DNA from: Lucinisca nassula
Taxonomy: Eukaryota > Mollusca > Bivalvia > Lucinida > Lucinidae
Length of the DNA stretch: 64,000 nt
Reading direction: 5' to 3'
Assembly (NCBI GenBank): GCA_963580285.1
Contig: OY757021.1
Coordinates: 99,438,149 to 99,502,148 of the forward strand
The notes beneath the pieces are model-generated. The model had not been told where the DNA came from. It saw only the letters and a program-made list of their open reading frames with translations, and ran no database searches. This document shows positions 42,399 to 53,704 of this stretch, piece by piece (within the stretch, counting starts at the first letter, position 1; the number at the start of each line of letters is the position of its first letter). Position numbers and translations under genes: made by a program.

Positions 42399-42622
42399 TT
42401 AACTCTTATCTTGCTGTTCACGACAACCCCTGTCTTTGCAAACAGTGTAGATCAAGACCAGATGGCTTCTGAAGAAGCCATTCAGAAGCTATTTGATCAC
42501 TTTCAACACTGTTCGGCATTCAGTTTATTAATTTGTAGCAATAAATTACATCAAGTAATTTGATTGATTGATAGACAGAAATGGGTGTGGCTTAAATGAA
42601 TATTCAGCAAGATAAGGTTTAA
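42399..42622. mobile_element. piggyBac-type MITE (copy 2)
   Basis: Same as 13247-13470, with TTAA at both ends and cttatcttgctg / cagcaagataag termini. Confidence 0.7.
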
Positions 42623-42912
42623 AATCCGCCTGTCAAAATGAAAAAAAGAAAAGAAAAGAAAATTAAAAAAAAAAAAAAAACGTGAATAAGTACTGCTTAT
42701 TAGGTGTCTCCTGCAAGTTATTGGTCAAAAGAAGTGTTATGGAAACATGAATTTCACAAAGGGGAATAACTTTAAAACTTGAGATCCCTTAATATTTTTC
42801 TGTAGCTGCAATAGCTCATGAATATCAACATTTATGGGAAGATTCCTAATGTTATTATCTAGATATGTAAGATAAACAGTTTTCAAGAACTTCAATGGAG
42901 AATAACCATATA

Positions 42913-44395
42913 CGTATTGATCCATAGAACCTCCAACAACAGCATATCGATACCAAGGTTTCTAAAACTATTAAGCCAAACAAAAGTGTTATGGACACTA
43001 ACGAGCTACAAAAATAACTATAACAGTATTGGTCCCTTAACCGTTGTTTTACTATGGAACAGTATTAAGGTAAAAACTCAATTATGCAATGTGCAATTAC
43101 AATATGAATTGTTGAAACCGCACTTTGCATTATGAACCTTTCCATATCTTACTACTTTATTCGAATATGCAACATGCACATTCTAATTTGAGACCTTTGT
43201 ATTTAAATATGGCATTTGGACGTCCTATTTTGCATTATTCAGTTTCGATTCTGCTGTGGTTAGACGGGGTACCAGTCATTGAGGTGACGGTAACGTTCGG
43301 TAATGTCCGTGGATTTGCCGTATTTTTTCCGATGACAAGCGTCCGTTTGAGAAGATCGCATTCGCTTTTCCAGGGGCCAAATTCAAGCCAGCAGCGATAA
43401 ATTTTATCCAGCTATTCAATAATTCGGATATTTACAATAATGTGTACGTTTGCATCTTTAAAATAAATTTTACAGCGCGGTTCCTTATTTATGAGAAACA
43501 GGATTTTTATTCAAAAGTTAATACTTGTTTGACGAAGGGGAAAATACTCTATCGTTGAACATTTACTAAAATAAATTACCATGAGGGATTAGTCTGTGCC
43601 GAATCTGTGGATTTGAAATGAGCAATTATTGTTAAAATTGATTAATTCATACAATTTTCATAAATCTGATCCTTCTGAGGTGTTACTTATAAAGATATTA
43701 TTTACTAATTGCAACCTCACTCAAAACTCAAATGTTTGGTTATTATAGAAGTATGTATATGTCCGCACAGCGTACCGCCGAGCGGTTGGGTAACGCTCGT
43801 TTACCTTCAAAACCAGTTTGTCTCTATGTTCACCGGGAACAGGGAATTCGTTCCCTGGGACCTCACCAGCTGACCACACGGGGAATTTGGAAAACAACAA
43901 CTAGTTCCCCAATTTCCATTGTAATTCTGATGTAAATACTTCATCCATTAACATGAACAGTACTTACTCATTCTCAGCCCCGACCCGCAACCATAGAAAC
44001 GCACCTGTGGTCACAATGACAGCTGTCCTATTCATATGTCCGTCTGTCTGTCTTCATAAGTTAGACTGGGGCAGGATAGCTTTCATCCAACAGAATCACA
44101 ACGCGAAAATATTAGCTGCTCGTCTGTCAGTTCGTCCGTCCGTCCGTCCGTCCGTCTGTCTTCAGCCAGCAAAACTTTGCTGAGCTAGTGTCGCGACTGT
44201 CTTAACCAGCCTACTACATATTTCTTCAAGTTCTACATGAAACGATTTGGCAAATGGAGTGGCTGAATCCAAACCATTTTGTACTTACATGTATTTCCAT
44301 GTATTAGGTCTACACCAAAATTTTTTTTTCTTCTTGTTTTATTACAGTTAGACCGCGTACAGCGTACCCAGGTTTACCTGGCGGAACTTAACGAC

Positions 44396-44398
<3 letters not shown>
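42913..44398. other. Copy-2-specific sequence without a recognised gene
   Basis: It replaces the LINE fragment at 13766-14540 of copy 1. It contains a cagggaattcgttccctg palindrome (43848-43865) and a (CGTC)n/(GTCT)n tract at 44131-44162. Short frames here have no recognisable domain. Confidence 0.4.
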
Positions 44399-44435
<37 letters not shown>

Positions 44436-44440
44436 CTTAT
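44399..44440. repeat. (ATTT)n microsatellite
   Basis: About ten units of atttattt. Confidence 0.9.
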
Positions 44441-44499
44441 TATTAAAGTTTACAGAATCTAGAAAAAAAAATGTTTTTGATGCATTAGATTTGTACATT

Positions 44500-44770
44500 T
44501 TACCGCAGAAAAATACAACAACAAAAATTGAAAGATGAAAAGTCGTGATGATATTTTTCTGACTGTTGCTTAAAATATACATTTTGGGTACACGTTAGAA
44601 GCGCCTCTTCGATGCGGTTTTAACGAGTACCCACAATCTATATTTTGGAGTAGAAATGAGAAAAATAATGTTTACTCCTGTCAATCCCAGTTTTACCCTA
44701 TAAAAGTGGGGATCAAGTGTGTGTGTGTTGGGGGGGGGGGGGGGGTAAGAATTATAAAGATGTTATTTTA
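44500..44770. repeat. Hairpin element, family P
   Basis: Stem cgttagaagcgcctcttcga / tgcggttttaacgagtaccc; right module gtcaatcccagttttaccct ... aagtggggatcaag, followed by a G run. Confidence 0.65.
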
Positions 44771-44784
44771 TGGTGGGATGCGCT

Positions 44785-44955
44785 TGGTATGTGAGTGCGT
44801 TTTTAGTTTTACGTCTCGACAACAGCTAAGGTCATACGGAGATGGAACCTGGGTTTAAAGACTCATCCGAAATTCTGGAGAAGCCGGGGTCGATCCTGCG
44901 ATCCCTGGTTAATGAGGCGAGTAGCATAACCACTACACCACAGAGGCTTCCAGCG
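44785..44955 (-). repeat. SINE-C copy, reverse orientation
   Basis: The minus strand reads gcctctgtggtgtagtggtt (tRNA-like head), gatcgcaggatcgacccc (B-box region), gactttaaacc-like body and gacgtaaaac near the tail. Confidence 0.7.
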
Positions 44956-45059
44956 CTTGATATGTTACATTGTAGCAGGTGCGGGTTTTCCACCTGCACT
45001 CCGGTATGAACGAATTTGCTGCGCGTTGTGTTTTTCTCAAACAATAGGACCATGATGGC

Positions 45060-47811
45060 CCTGGATCGCTCACCTGACCCATATGATAGAGTTACAAGTG
45101 GGCCTCTGGGAGGGCCATTATTGACCCCAGGGCTACAATGTGCATAATGTTGAGGGAGGTCTAAAAAGGTGAAGCTTCATACCAAATATCAACAAAGCCT
45201 ATAATTTGAACAATCTTGGCAAAGGTCCACTAGATGAAGCTACACACCAAATATCAAAGACCTGGGCCTTGGGGTTTCAGAGACCATTTTTTAAAGATAT
45301 TCCCTACATAGCCTATGTAAAACCAAATGGCCCCGGGGCGGGGACATTTTTGGCCTCAGAGCTATAATATAAACAATCTTGATAGAGGTTCACTAGATGA
45401 AGCTTCACACAAAATATCAAAGACCTAGGTCTTGCTGTTTCAGAGAAGAAGATTTCCAAAGATTATCTCTATATATAAGTCTAAGTAAAACCAAAGGGCC
45501 CCAGGGCAGGGGCTATAATTTGAACAATCTTGGTAGAGGTCCACTAGATGAAGCTTCATACCAAATATCAAAGACATGGGCCTTGTGGTTTCAGAGAAGA
45601 AGATTTTTAAAGATTTACCTATATAAGTCTATGCAAAACCAAAGGGTCTCGGGGCGGGGGCATTTTTGGTCCCAGGACTATAAATTGAATAATCTTGATA
45701 GAGGTCCACTAGATGAAATTTCACACCAAATATCAAAGACCTAGGCCTTGTGGTTTCACAGAAGAAGATTTTTAAAGATTTTCCCTATATAAGTCTATGT
45801 AAAACCAAAGGGCCCCCGAGACAGGGGCGTTTTTGGTCTCAGGGCTATAATTTGAACAATCTTGGTAGAGGTCCACTAGATGAAGCTTCATACCAAATAT
45901 CAAAGACCAGGGCTATCTGGTTTCAGAAAAGAAGCTTTTTCAAGATTTTCCCTATATATAAGTCTATGTAATACCAAAGGGCCCTGGAGCGGGGGCATTT
46001 TGGCCCCAGGGCTATAATTTGAACAATCTTGGTAGAGGTCCACAAGATTAAGCTTCATACCAAATGTCAAAGACCTAGGCCTTGTGGTTTCAGAGAAGAA
46101 GATTTTTAAAGATTTTCCCTATATAAGTCTATGTAAAACCAAAGGGCCCCAAGGCTGGGGCATTATTGGTCACAGGGCTATAATTGAACATTTTTGGTAG
46201 AGGTCCACTAGATGAAGCTTCATACCAAATATGGCCGTTTAACCATTAACCGACTTACGCTTATGACCCACCAAGAGGGTTGACGCGTCGTTAAACACGA
46301 AATCATCATCATCATTCATACCAAATATCAAAGACCTAGGCCTTGTGAATTCAGAGACAAAATTTTTTCAAGATTTTCCCCATATAAGTCTATGTAAAAC
46401 CAAATGGCCCTGGAGCGGGAGCATTTTTGGACCGTGGGCTATAATTTGAACAATCTTGATAGGGGTCCACTAGGTGAAGCTTCATACCAAATATCAAAGA
46501 CCTGGGACATGTTGTTTCAGAGAAGAAGATTTTTTAAGATTTCCCTATATAAGCCTATGTAAAACCAAAGGGTCTCGGGCGTGTGCATTTTTGGCCCCAG
46601 AACTATAATTTGAACAATCTTGGTAGGGGTCCACTAGGTATAGCTTCATACCAAATATCAAAGACCTGGGCCTTGCGGTTTCAGAGAAGAAGATTTTTAA
46701 AGATTTTCCCTATATATGCCCATGTAAAACCAAAAGGCCCCGGGGCGGGGGCATTTTGGCCCCAGCAATATAATTTGAACAATCTTGGTAGGGGTCCACT
46801 AGATGAAGCTTCATACCAAATATCAAAAACATGGCCCTTAAGGTTTCCTTGCGGTTTCAGAGAAGAAGATTTTTAAAGATTTTCCCTATATATGCCCATG
46901 TAAAACCAAAAGGCCCCGGGGCGGGGGCATTTTTGGCCCCAGCAATATAATTTGAACAATCTTGGTAGGGGTCCACTAGATGAAGCTTCATACCAAATAT
47001 CAAAAACATGGCCCTTACGGTTTCAGAGAAGAAGATTTTTAAAGCTCTTCCCTATACAAGCCCATGTAAAACCAAAGGGCCCTGGAGTGGGGGCATTTTT
47101 GGCCCCAGCACTATAATTTGAACAATCTTGGTAGAGGTCCACTAGATGAAGCTTCATACCAAATATCAAAGAACTGGGCTTTGCGGTTTCAGAGAAGAAG
47201 ATTTTTACAGATTTTCCCTATATAAGCCCATGTAAAACCAAAGGGCCCCAGAGCGGGGGCATTTTTGGCCCCAGCACTATAAATTGGACAATCTTGGTAG
47301 GGGTCCACTAGATGAAGCTTCATACCAAATATCAAAGACCTGGGCCTTACGGTTTCAGAGAAGAAGAGTTTTAAAGATTTTTCTATATAAGCCCATGTAA
47401 AACCAAAGGGCCCCGGAGCGGGGGCATTTTTGGTCCCAGCACTATAATTTGAACAATCTTGGTAGGGGTCCACTAGATGAAGCTTCATACCAAATATCAA
47501 AGACCTGGCCTTGTGGTTTCAGAGAAGAAGATTTTTTAAGTTTTTGGTGAAAAAAAATCTATTTTTGGCTCCTTTGACCTAGATGTGCAACGGACCGGAA
47601 CCATTTGAACAACTTTGAAAGGGGACCACCTACGGATCATTCCTGTGAAGTTTGGTCAAAATCCGATCAGTGGTTTAAGAGGAGATGTCGTTTGAAGAAA
47701 TTGTTTACGGACGCACGGACGCACGCACGGACGCACGCACGGACGCACGGACTGACGACGGACGAAAAGTGATCCCAAAAGCTCACCTCGTCACTACGTG
47801 ACGGTGAGCTA
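45060..47811 (+). mobile_element. Non-autonomous element built on a ~166-bp tandem array
   Basis: It starts gatcgctcacctgaccc (45065) and ends with a hairpin AGCTCACC..CGTCAC-TAC-GTGACG-GTGAGCT (47780-47810). Between are about 14 units carrying gaacaatcttggtagaggtc, cactagatgaagcttcatac, caaatatcaaagacc, ttcagagaagaagattttta and ctatataagtctatgtaaaa. A unique right segment (cgatcagtggtttaagagga) and a (cggacgca)n tract follow. Bivalve Helitron/Helentron-derived elements carry comparable central arrays; that assignment is inference. The frames inside are products of the repeat. Confidence 0.7.
46233..46314 (+). repeat. 5'-truncated SINE-like insertion with (ATC)n tail
   Basis: About 82 bases (from ggccgtttaaccattaaccg to gcgtcgttaaacacgaaatc plus repeated atc) inserted in the array. 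They are bracketed by a 14-bp duplication ttcataccaaatat (46219-46232, 46315-46328). The cgtcgttaaac end resembles the 3' domains of SINE-A and SINE-B. Confidence 0.75.
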
Positions 47812-47964
47812 AAAGTGGAAACCTTTGCGTTTTGTCACTTGAAGCCAAAAATCTAGTATAAAAAGTCAGATAGTTTTCTATTTTCTTATAAATTAATGAA
47901 TGCATTTAACACAAACAGTTACGAACATCTATATAAACATGTGACAAAACAAACTGGGAATCAG

Positions 47965-48236
47965 ACCCCCGGCCATCGGGGCTTGAAGAAATAGATGGGC
48001 TGCATGAACTGAAACCGACCCGCACACCAGTACTGATAAACCGCTTAGAGGATCTAAGTCTACCGAGCCAAAGCGGTGCTTACAAACCCTATTGGTTTCA
48101 TTGGGCGACAGGGCTTGGAGATGTCATTTCATCTCAGTGTCGGGTAAAAGTCCCACAAAAGTGGAAGCAACGTCTCCAAAATGATCTATACTTTGTTGAA
48201 GGTGACGTTAAACATCAAATCAAACAACAGAACCAA
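47965..48236 (+). repeat. SINE-B copy
   Basis: It runs from cccccggccatcggggcttg to atcaaatcaaacaacag, with gtactgataaaccgcttaga inside. Confidence 0.75.
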
Positions 48237-48910
48237 AATGCCTAGTTTTAGAATTCCGTTGGATATGCCCTAACTCAGAAATAAATGTTAGAGGGAACGT
48301 AAGTCGTTTCTCATCTGAAAGCATTTTCACAAAAGATAGTTGTAACTATGTTTGCTTCAGGTGATCATAAAGGAGCAGTCTCACCAAGGTCTACACGACA
48401 TTGGACAGGAGCCTTTCAGTGCCATACAAAATTATTATAAGTATTTACAACAAATTTATATTTTAGAGGTGCAATGGCCTGAACACATTTGCGATATATT
48501 TAGATAAAACTTGGACACAAAACAAACACAGCAAAGCTGATTCCTGGTCTGACATATAAAATAAAAATTATGTGTAAATGATTTTATCGGGAAGGGTGTA
48601 ATGTCCCCAAATCGTCCGTTTTATGCCAAAAATATAGTTCTCTCGTTTCTTTCACTCCTCCGTGTCACCAATACGCTTGCAGATTCTTTTTGGTATCTTC
48701 CGAATACAGGCGGACGTTTACGGAAAAACGATCACAGCGCCACTTAACGAGAATAATGAGAACTAGAAGAAGCAGAAGCGGAATATTTTGCACAATTGTA
48801 ACTGAATATAGCATAACAGAATATCAAAATTGCATATTGCAATCTCAATGTTGCATAATTGAGTTTTTACCTAAATCCTGTTCCATATTTTACTGCAGCA
48901 GCATCATGTC
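48237..48910. other. No recognised feature
   Basis: Unique-looking, copy-2-specific sequence. The collinear block resumes at 48911 (atgaatatcagcatcaatg, as at 14541). Confidence 0.4.
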
Positions 48911-48934
48911 ATGAATATCAGCATCAATGTAAAT

Positions 48935-49410
48935 TCTAACACAGCGCGCCTATATAGGCAATGGAAAATAACTGTGCTTTATTCTGCAACAAATCACAGC
49001 TCGGAAGAGCGTGACTAGTGACGTCATTAAAAACTGCAAATTTATGACGTCACTAGTCGATTTCCTTGACGTTAGACGGTGTAACGTCATATTCTCGCAT
49101 CGAAAACGTTAGAAAAGGGTATAAATGCATGTGTTTCAGTCGATAATTTTAGCGAGATTTCTTCTAGTAATGGCGAAAAGTTGTGAGATTTTGAAGGAAA
49201 CAACTGCATTATTGCCGATTTTCAGGCTGTTAGAATCGAAATAGATCAGCTCTAGTTTGTGATTTATTGAATAATAAATCACAGTTTGTCGGTCAGTTGT
49301 AAGTAGACAAATCACGCGCGCTACGCGCTCGTGATTTGTCTACTTTACAACTGACCTCCAAACTGTGATTTATTACTCAACAAATCACAGTTAGAGCTGA
49401 TCTATTTCTT
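48935..49410. mobile_element. Copy-2-specific palindromic insertion
   Basis: Absent from copy 1 (junction at 14560-14570). It contains a hairpin gactagtgacgtcat / atgacgtcactagtc (49011-49054) and a large foldback at 49238-49408 with ~80-bp arms (from gaaatagatcagctct to gagctgatctatttc) centred on cgcgcgctacgcgc. No coding frame. Confidence 0.7.
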
Positions 49411-49485
49411 AAATATGACACATATAACATATCCAATTATTAATCAACTAATAAAGAAAAGAAAGAGAAAGGTTTCTACAACTAC

Positions 49486-50138
49486 GTAAGGGAATTAAAT
49501 ATCTGATTATTGATCTCTGGACGCTGGTTTTTCCTTTGCAACAACATCCTATAAAATATCAACATTAACCCTTATCTTGCTGAATATTCATTAAAGCCAC
49601 ACCCATTTCTTTCTGTCAACCAATCAAAGTTCTTGATGTAATTTATTGCTACAAATTCATAAATTGAATGCCAAACAGTGTAGATCCTGATCAGATGGCT
49701 TCTTCAGAAGCCATCTGATCTGGATCTACACTGTTTGCAAAGATAGGGGTTGTTGTGAACAGCAATATAAGAGTTAATGCAAAATATGACAGGAATTCTA
49801 GATATATTTAGCAGGAAAACATTTTGTACGCACCTCAAAGTGCCATAGACAACTTCCAAAGAATTACAAATGGAAATAACTTTAACAGTTCTGATTCCTT
49901 GGCCGTCCTTTTTTGCAGCAGCAACATCTAATCAATCGGGGTTTTCGCAAAGAATCTTGAAAATTTAGAAACATTCAAGCGTCCAGCACTGAGGTGCTAA
50001 TCAGATTGTTCGGATGCCGAAGATAATCTGAACCTTTGATAAACACAAATGACAAAATTCAGCTTTCTTATAACCTGGCTAATATTATTTTCTAGCGTCA
50101 TTTTTTTCCTTTACGGCCCTTTAAGGATAAATTCACTT
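49486..50138. other. Copy-2-specific sequence with inverted piggyBac-type MITE
   Basis: The MITE is 49565-49777, with TTAA-CCCTTATCTTGCTG at the left and CAGCAATATAAGAG-TTAA at the right. The rest shows no recognised feature. Confidence 0.6.
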
Positions 50139-50313
50139 ATTTAGAACCGATTCTTCAGCAGAGGTAGACGAAAACCGGAGTATTCGGGGAAAAACAACCT
50201 GACCCTTTACGCGAGCGAGACGAAAATCACAGCGATTGGAGATCTAATGATAAACGGCCAGCGCTCTAACTCACTAGGCCAAGGAGGCCTATCTCCAGCG
50301 CCATGATAAGTTT
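50139..50313 (-). repeat. SINE-D (copy 2 of 14640-14815)
   Basis: Almost identical to the left copy, including gtattcggggaaaaacaacc and tagatctccaatcgctg-type text in reverse. Confidence 0.7.
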
Positions 50314-50473
50314 TAATATGTTATAATCTAAATCGAGAATAATTACTTTTGCGAGGTGAATACCAAAAATATTCTATCGAGTAAGTTGAAATCATCAGAG
50401 ATTTCAAGACATTCGATGAAATATTTTTTCGCGAGCACGGGAAAATTCTAATGTTTACAACACACTGGTATTT

Positions 50474-50775
50474 TGTTCGTTTGCTTGGTTTGAGTTTTAG
50501 CGTCCCCGTCAACACTGTAAAGGTCATTTTGGAGACGTTGCTTCCAATTTTGTGGGACTTTTACCCGACATTGAGATGAAATGACATCTCAAGCCCTGTC
50601 GCCCAATGAAACCAATAGGGTTTATTAGCATGGACGGTCCGCCTCGCACCGCGGTTCCTTGACAGGCTTAGATCCTCTAAGCGGTTTACCAGTACTAGTG
50701 TGCGGGCCGGATTCAGCTCTGCGTGGAAGCATCATGCAGCCCATATATTTCTTCAAGCCCCTATGGGCGGGGGCT
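50474..50775 (-). repeat. SINE-B, complete, with perfect target duplication
   Basis: A 302-bp insertion absent from copy 1. It is flanked by the 15-bp perfect duplication aacacactggtattt (50459-50473 and 50776-50790), present once at 14952-14966. In element orientation it starts cccccgcccataggggcttg and ends with a (caaac)-type tail. This copy defines the true ends of SINE-B and shows that it moves by retroposition. Confidence 0.9.
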
Positions 50776-50984
50776 AACACACTGGTATTTAAAAGTGGTA
50801 AAAGTAGTACGGGCTGTTCATGTAATTTTTTCACAATGTCAAAATATCAATCTTACACCATTTTTTATTTGTTTCAGATGTGCTGTTGATTTCACTGCTA
50901 AGTATGGAATAAAGTCATTTTTTCTCATGCTACATTGAAACTTCGATGGCTCGAACACCGCATCACAAAAACATGACTCTATAC

Positions 50985-51509
50985 TTATGATCCCCTTGAA
51001 CCCCACTTTTTATAGTAAAACCGACGTCTACAGGGTTAACTTTATTGTTTTTATTTTCTATTCTAAAATATAGAGTGTGGGTACTCGTTAGAACCGCTCG
51101 ATGATCTAACGAGTACCTTCGATCTATATTTTGAGCAGAAATAAAATATCAAGATTTTTTATCTTAAAAGTTTCGTTTTTTTCGGCGGTAAAATATACAA
51201 TGTATTTGTATAGGCGTGTAATGGAAACCTTGTTTATACCTGTTGTTTCGTACTTGTTTTGTGGTCTCTTGGGAAAATATTCTACAACTGTAGATATGAA
51301 TAGAGTTAAAATTATTTAGGCAGGACTTTTATTTTTTGTTTTGAAAATTTGTGTCGTTTATGCTCATACGAATCGCCTCAATGAGGTGATTCTAATGAGA
51401 ATACACTGCATATACACTGCATATCTTTATTTTAAAGAAAATAAAAGCTATCTCTAATCACGAAAACACGTCTATATTATTGTGATTCCCTTGAACCCCA
51501 CTTTTATAT
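50985..51509. repeat. Two hairpin elements, family P (copy 2)
   Basis: Stems at 51083-51112 and 51370-51402 (cgaatcgcctcaatgaggtg / attctaatgag). The third element of the copy 1 cluster is deleted here. Confidence 0.7.
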
Positions 51510-51707
51510 TCACCATATTTCATTATCTGCTGGCTCCCAGCATGCACATTTTCAATATTGGAAAAACAGGTAACCAGACACCCCTGACCTTTTAAGGTCA
51601 GGGGGGTCTGCCCCCTGACCTTTTAAGGTCAGGGGGGTCTGGTTACCTGTTTTTCTAACACTGATAACCTTCAGACTAGGAACCAGCAGATAATGCAAAT
51701 AAGGTGA
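51510..51707. mobile_element. 198-bp MITE with nested palindromes
   Basis: The terminal repeats tcaccatatttcattatctg and cagataatgcaaataaggtga are inverted (about 25 bases). It is inserted in copy 2 only, beside a 2-bp AT/TA repeat. The interior has two direct copies of the palindrome cctgaccttttaaggtcagg. No coding frame. Confidence 0.75.
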
Positions 51708-51783
51708 ATAGAATAACTCGACACATTCGACAGTTTTAGGTTAGATGATTTATCAAAGTAGGATACGTTTAAACAAAACTTAC

Positions 51784-51946
51784 GAACAAGCTCACGTCTC
51801 TTCTCTTGACCCGGCTCTGCCACTTCTCTTGGTTCTAAGTATTGCTCCAGAATGGGTTGTTTTTGATCTACATTAAGAAAAATAACAAAGGCCAACGCAT
51901 GTCCACCTAAGAGCGCAATAAGACCGAGCTGGTAAACAAGATTCAT
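51784..51946 (-). CDS. Putative first coding exon of a secreted precursor (copy 2)
   Basis: 54 codons from ATG 51946 to a consensus donor GTAAGT (51783-51778). The signal peptide is the same as in 17002-17167 apart from L24F and a silent change. The spacer differs by GDL to VDQ, H30Q, N36Y, V44E and R47Q. After the kept EKR site, SVPII is replaced by RELV with loss of one codon and no frame damage. Retention of frame, signal sequence, cleavage site and donor argues for real coding sequence. The longer frame to 51671 runs through the donor and is not accepted. Downstream exons are not identified; the product is unknown. Confidence 0.45.
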
Positions 51947-51981
51947 GTTTGATCTGTTCAAACGAAAATAATCTATGAAAC

Positions 51982-51987
51982 TTTATT
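51982..51987 (-). promoter_or_regulatory. AATAAA poly(A)-signal-like motif (copy 2)
   Basis: Same position relative to the neighbouring stop codon and ATG as 17204-17209. Confidence 0.3.
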
Positions 51988-52144
51988 TTACTTTTAAAAT
52001 TAACATTAACCGTTTGATGCCATATTTCCTGTCCAATATGTCAGTCACAAAATCGAAACTCGAAGAAGTAGAGTGTGGCAAAGAAAATCAATTCACTGAC
52101 ACCACTGGCGAGTTGTGGGGTGGGGCGGTGGTCCCGAAAATGAT

Positions 52145-52224
52145 TTAATCCTTAATGTCTTGTACTTTAAGCAAATGTGGTACATCCTGCTCAGGCGCTG
52201 CGTTCTGTGGCGTAGGATCTAGCT
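52145..52224 (-). CDS. Possible terminal coding exon (copy 2)
   Basis: The minus-strand frame TPQNAAPEQDVPHLLKVQDI ends at TAA (52147-52145). It has the same stop as copy 1 (17365), with replacements (L to P, AL to DV, M to I) and no frame damage. A family P element begins immediately upstream, and the open frame that runs through it to 52333 comes from that repeat. Product unknown. Confidence 0.3.
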
Positions 52225-52234
52225 CTACGTATTG

Positions 52235-52550
52235 TTTGCCATTGTGAATCATCACGTGAAAAAGTCCTTGAAATGAAGGACTCCCTAAACCCCACTTCAT
52301 ATAGAGAAAATTGGGGTTTACGGGGGTATACATTATTTTTCTTATTTCTGCGCCAAGACATAGGTTGTGGGTACTCGTTAGAACCGCCTCAATGAGGCGG
52401 TTCTAACGAGCACACACAACCTGTGTTTTGAGCATTTATAAGAACAATATCTCGAATTTTCATCAGAAAAGTAGCCATTTAGGAGATGAGAAAAATGCAC
52501 TATGTCGCACGGGTGAGTTATCATAATTTTTTTGGGCCATTACGATAACC
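52235..52550. repeat. Hairpin element, family P (intact reference copy)
   Basis: The stem gtactcgttagaaccgcctc / gaggcggttctaacgagcac is perfect over 20 bases apart from the end. The modules are aaaccccacttcatatagag, aaaattggggtttacggggg, cttatttctgcgccaagaca, then aagtagccatttaggagatg and gttatcataa. It is the uninterrupted form of 19590-20500. Confidence 0.8.
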
Positions 52551-52590
52551 TATCCTTGTAACAGAGTTTATTCTTTCATATCTCCAAAAA

Positions 52591-52918
52591 CCGGCCCAAA
52601 TAGCTCAGTTGGTAGAGTGTCCGCTCCGGGGAACGGGAGGTCACGGGTTCGATCCCGGGCCGCGACATACCAAAGTCGTTAAAAATGGTACTAGCTGCTC
52701 CTCGCTTGGCACTTAGATTTACGGGGTAGAGCTAGGACTTGTCGCCCCAGTGTGAGGATAATGTGACTGGGTGTGGTATAATGTAATGTGTCTGGGACAT
52801 GATACTTCAGTGAGGCAGCACTATAAAAGTGAGCACTGAGCTCCCTGTCGCAACCAGACACCGTCGTGATATGACTGAAAAATTGTTGAAAGCGGCGTTA
52901 AACCCGAATTCACACACA
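52591..52918 (+). repeat. SINE-A, complete (copy 2 only)
   Basis: It is flanked by tttcatatctccaaaa (52574-52589) and tttcgtatctccaaaa (52919-52934), one mismatch; copy 1 has the empty site at 20546-20561. Head tagctcagttggtagagtgt, B box gttcgatcccg, 3' domain gaaagcggcgttaaacccga, (CA)n tail. Confidence 0.9.
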
Positions 52919-52934
52919 TTTCGTATCTCCAAAA

Positions 52935-53190
52935 CGGTTTAATTTCCTAAAGACAATGTGTGATATTTTTCTTATTTATAGTTCAAACATAGGTAGTGGG
53001 TGCTCGTTAGAACCGCCTCATTGAGGCGGTTCTAACGAGTACCAACAACCTATGTATTGGACTAGAAAAAAGAACAATAATGTTTACCCCTACAAACTCC
53101 ATTTTTCACTATAAAGAGTGTGGTTGTGGGATTGTGTGTAGAGGGGGGGGGGACGGGGCGGGTATTTTACGGACTTATTCACGTGATGGC
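52935..53190. repeat. Hairpin element, family P
   Basis: Stem tgctcgttagaaccgcctca / ttgaggcggttctaacgagt (52998-53040), followed by ctacaaactccatttttcac and a G-rich run. Confidence 0.75.
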
Positions 53191-53503
53191 TACGTCTATG
53201 TAAGTAAAAAAAAAAAAACATTGCCGGTAATTGTTGGTTCTTTATTTTCCTTGCGCTCTATTTCATTTAAATCTGCGCGCGGTTAAACTTCATTACTTAG
53301 TGATAGTCACGTGAGCGACAGCAGGGGAAAGTCCAATAGCATTATGAACTTTGGCTGTATTACAATCGACTCAAAAACAAAATAAGAGAAGCTCGAGGAA
53401 TTAGGGGTGGGGAAACAGAAGTTTGGAAGTTCAGGGCAAACAAAAAGAACATTAGAGAACGCAAATATGAGGTAATTAACTTAATTTCTTCATAATGTCA
53501 TTA

Positions 53504-53641
<138 letters not shown>

Positions 53642-53704
53642 CATTCTGCATAGAGAAACCATATTCTCAAACAATTCTATGTCTGGCGGTCTGTCATCAT
53701 ATCA

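Noticed and set aside
43125..44183. Genes in the copy-2-specific segment
   Set aside because: Short frames without domains, splice support or counterparts in copy 1.
45397..47500. Repeated proteins with NNLGRGPLDEASYQISKT-type units
   Set aside because: They follow the 166-bp array, break at unit length changes and appear on both strands.
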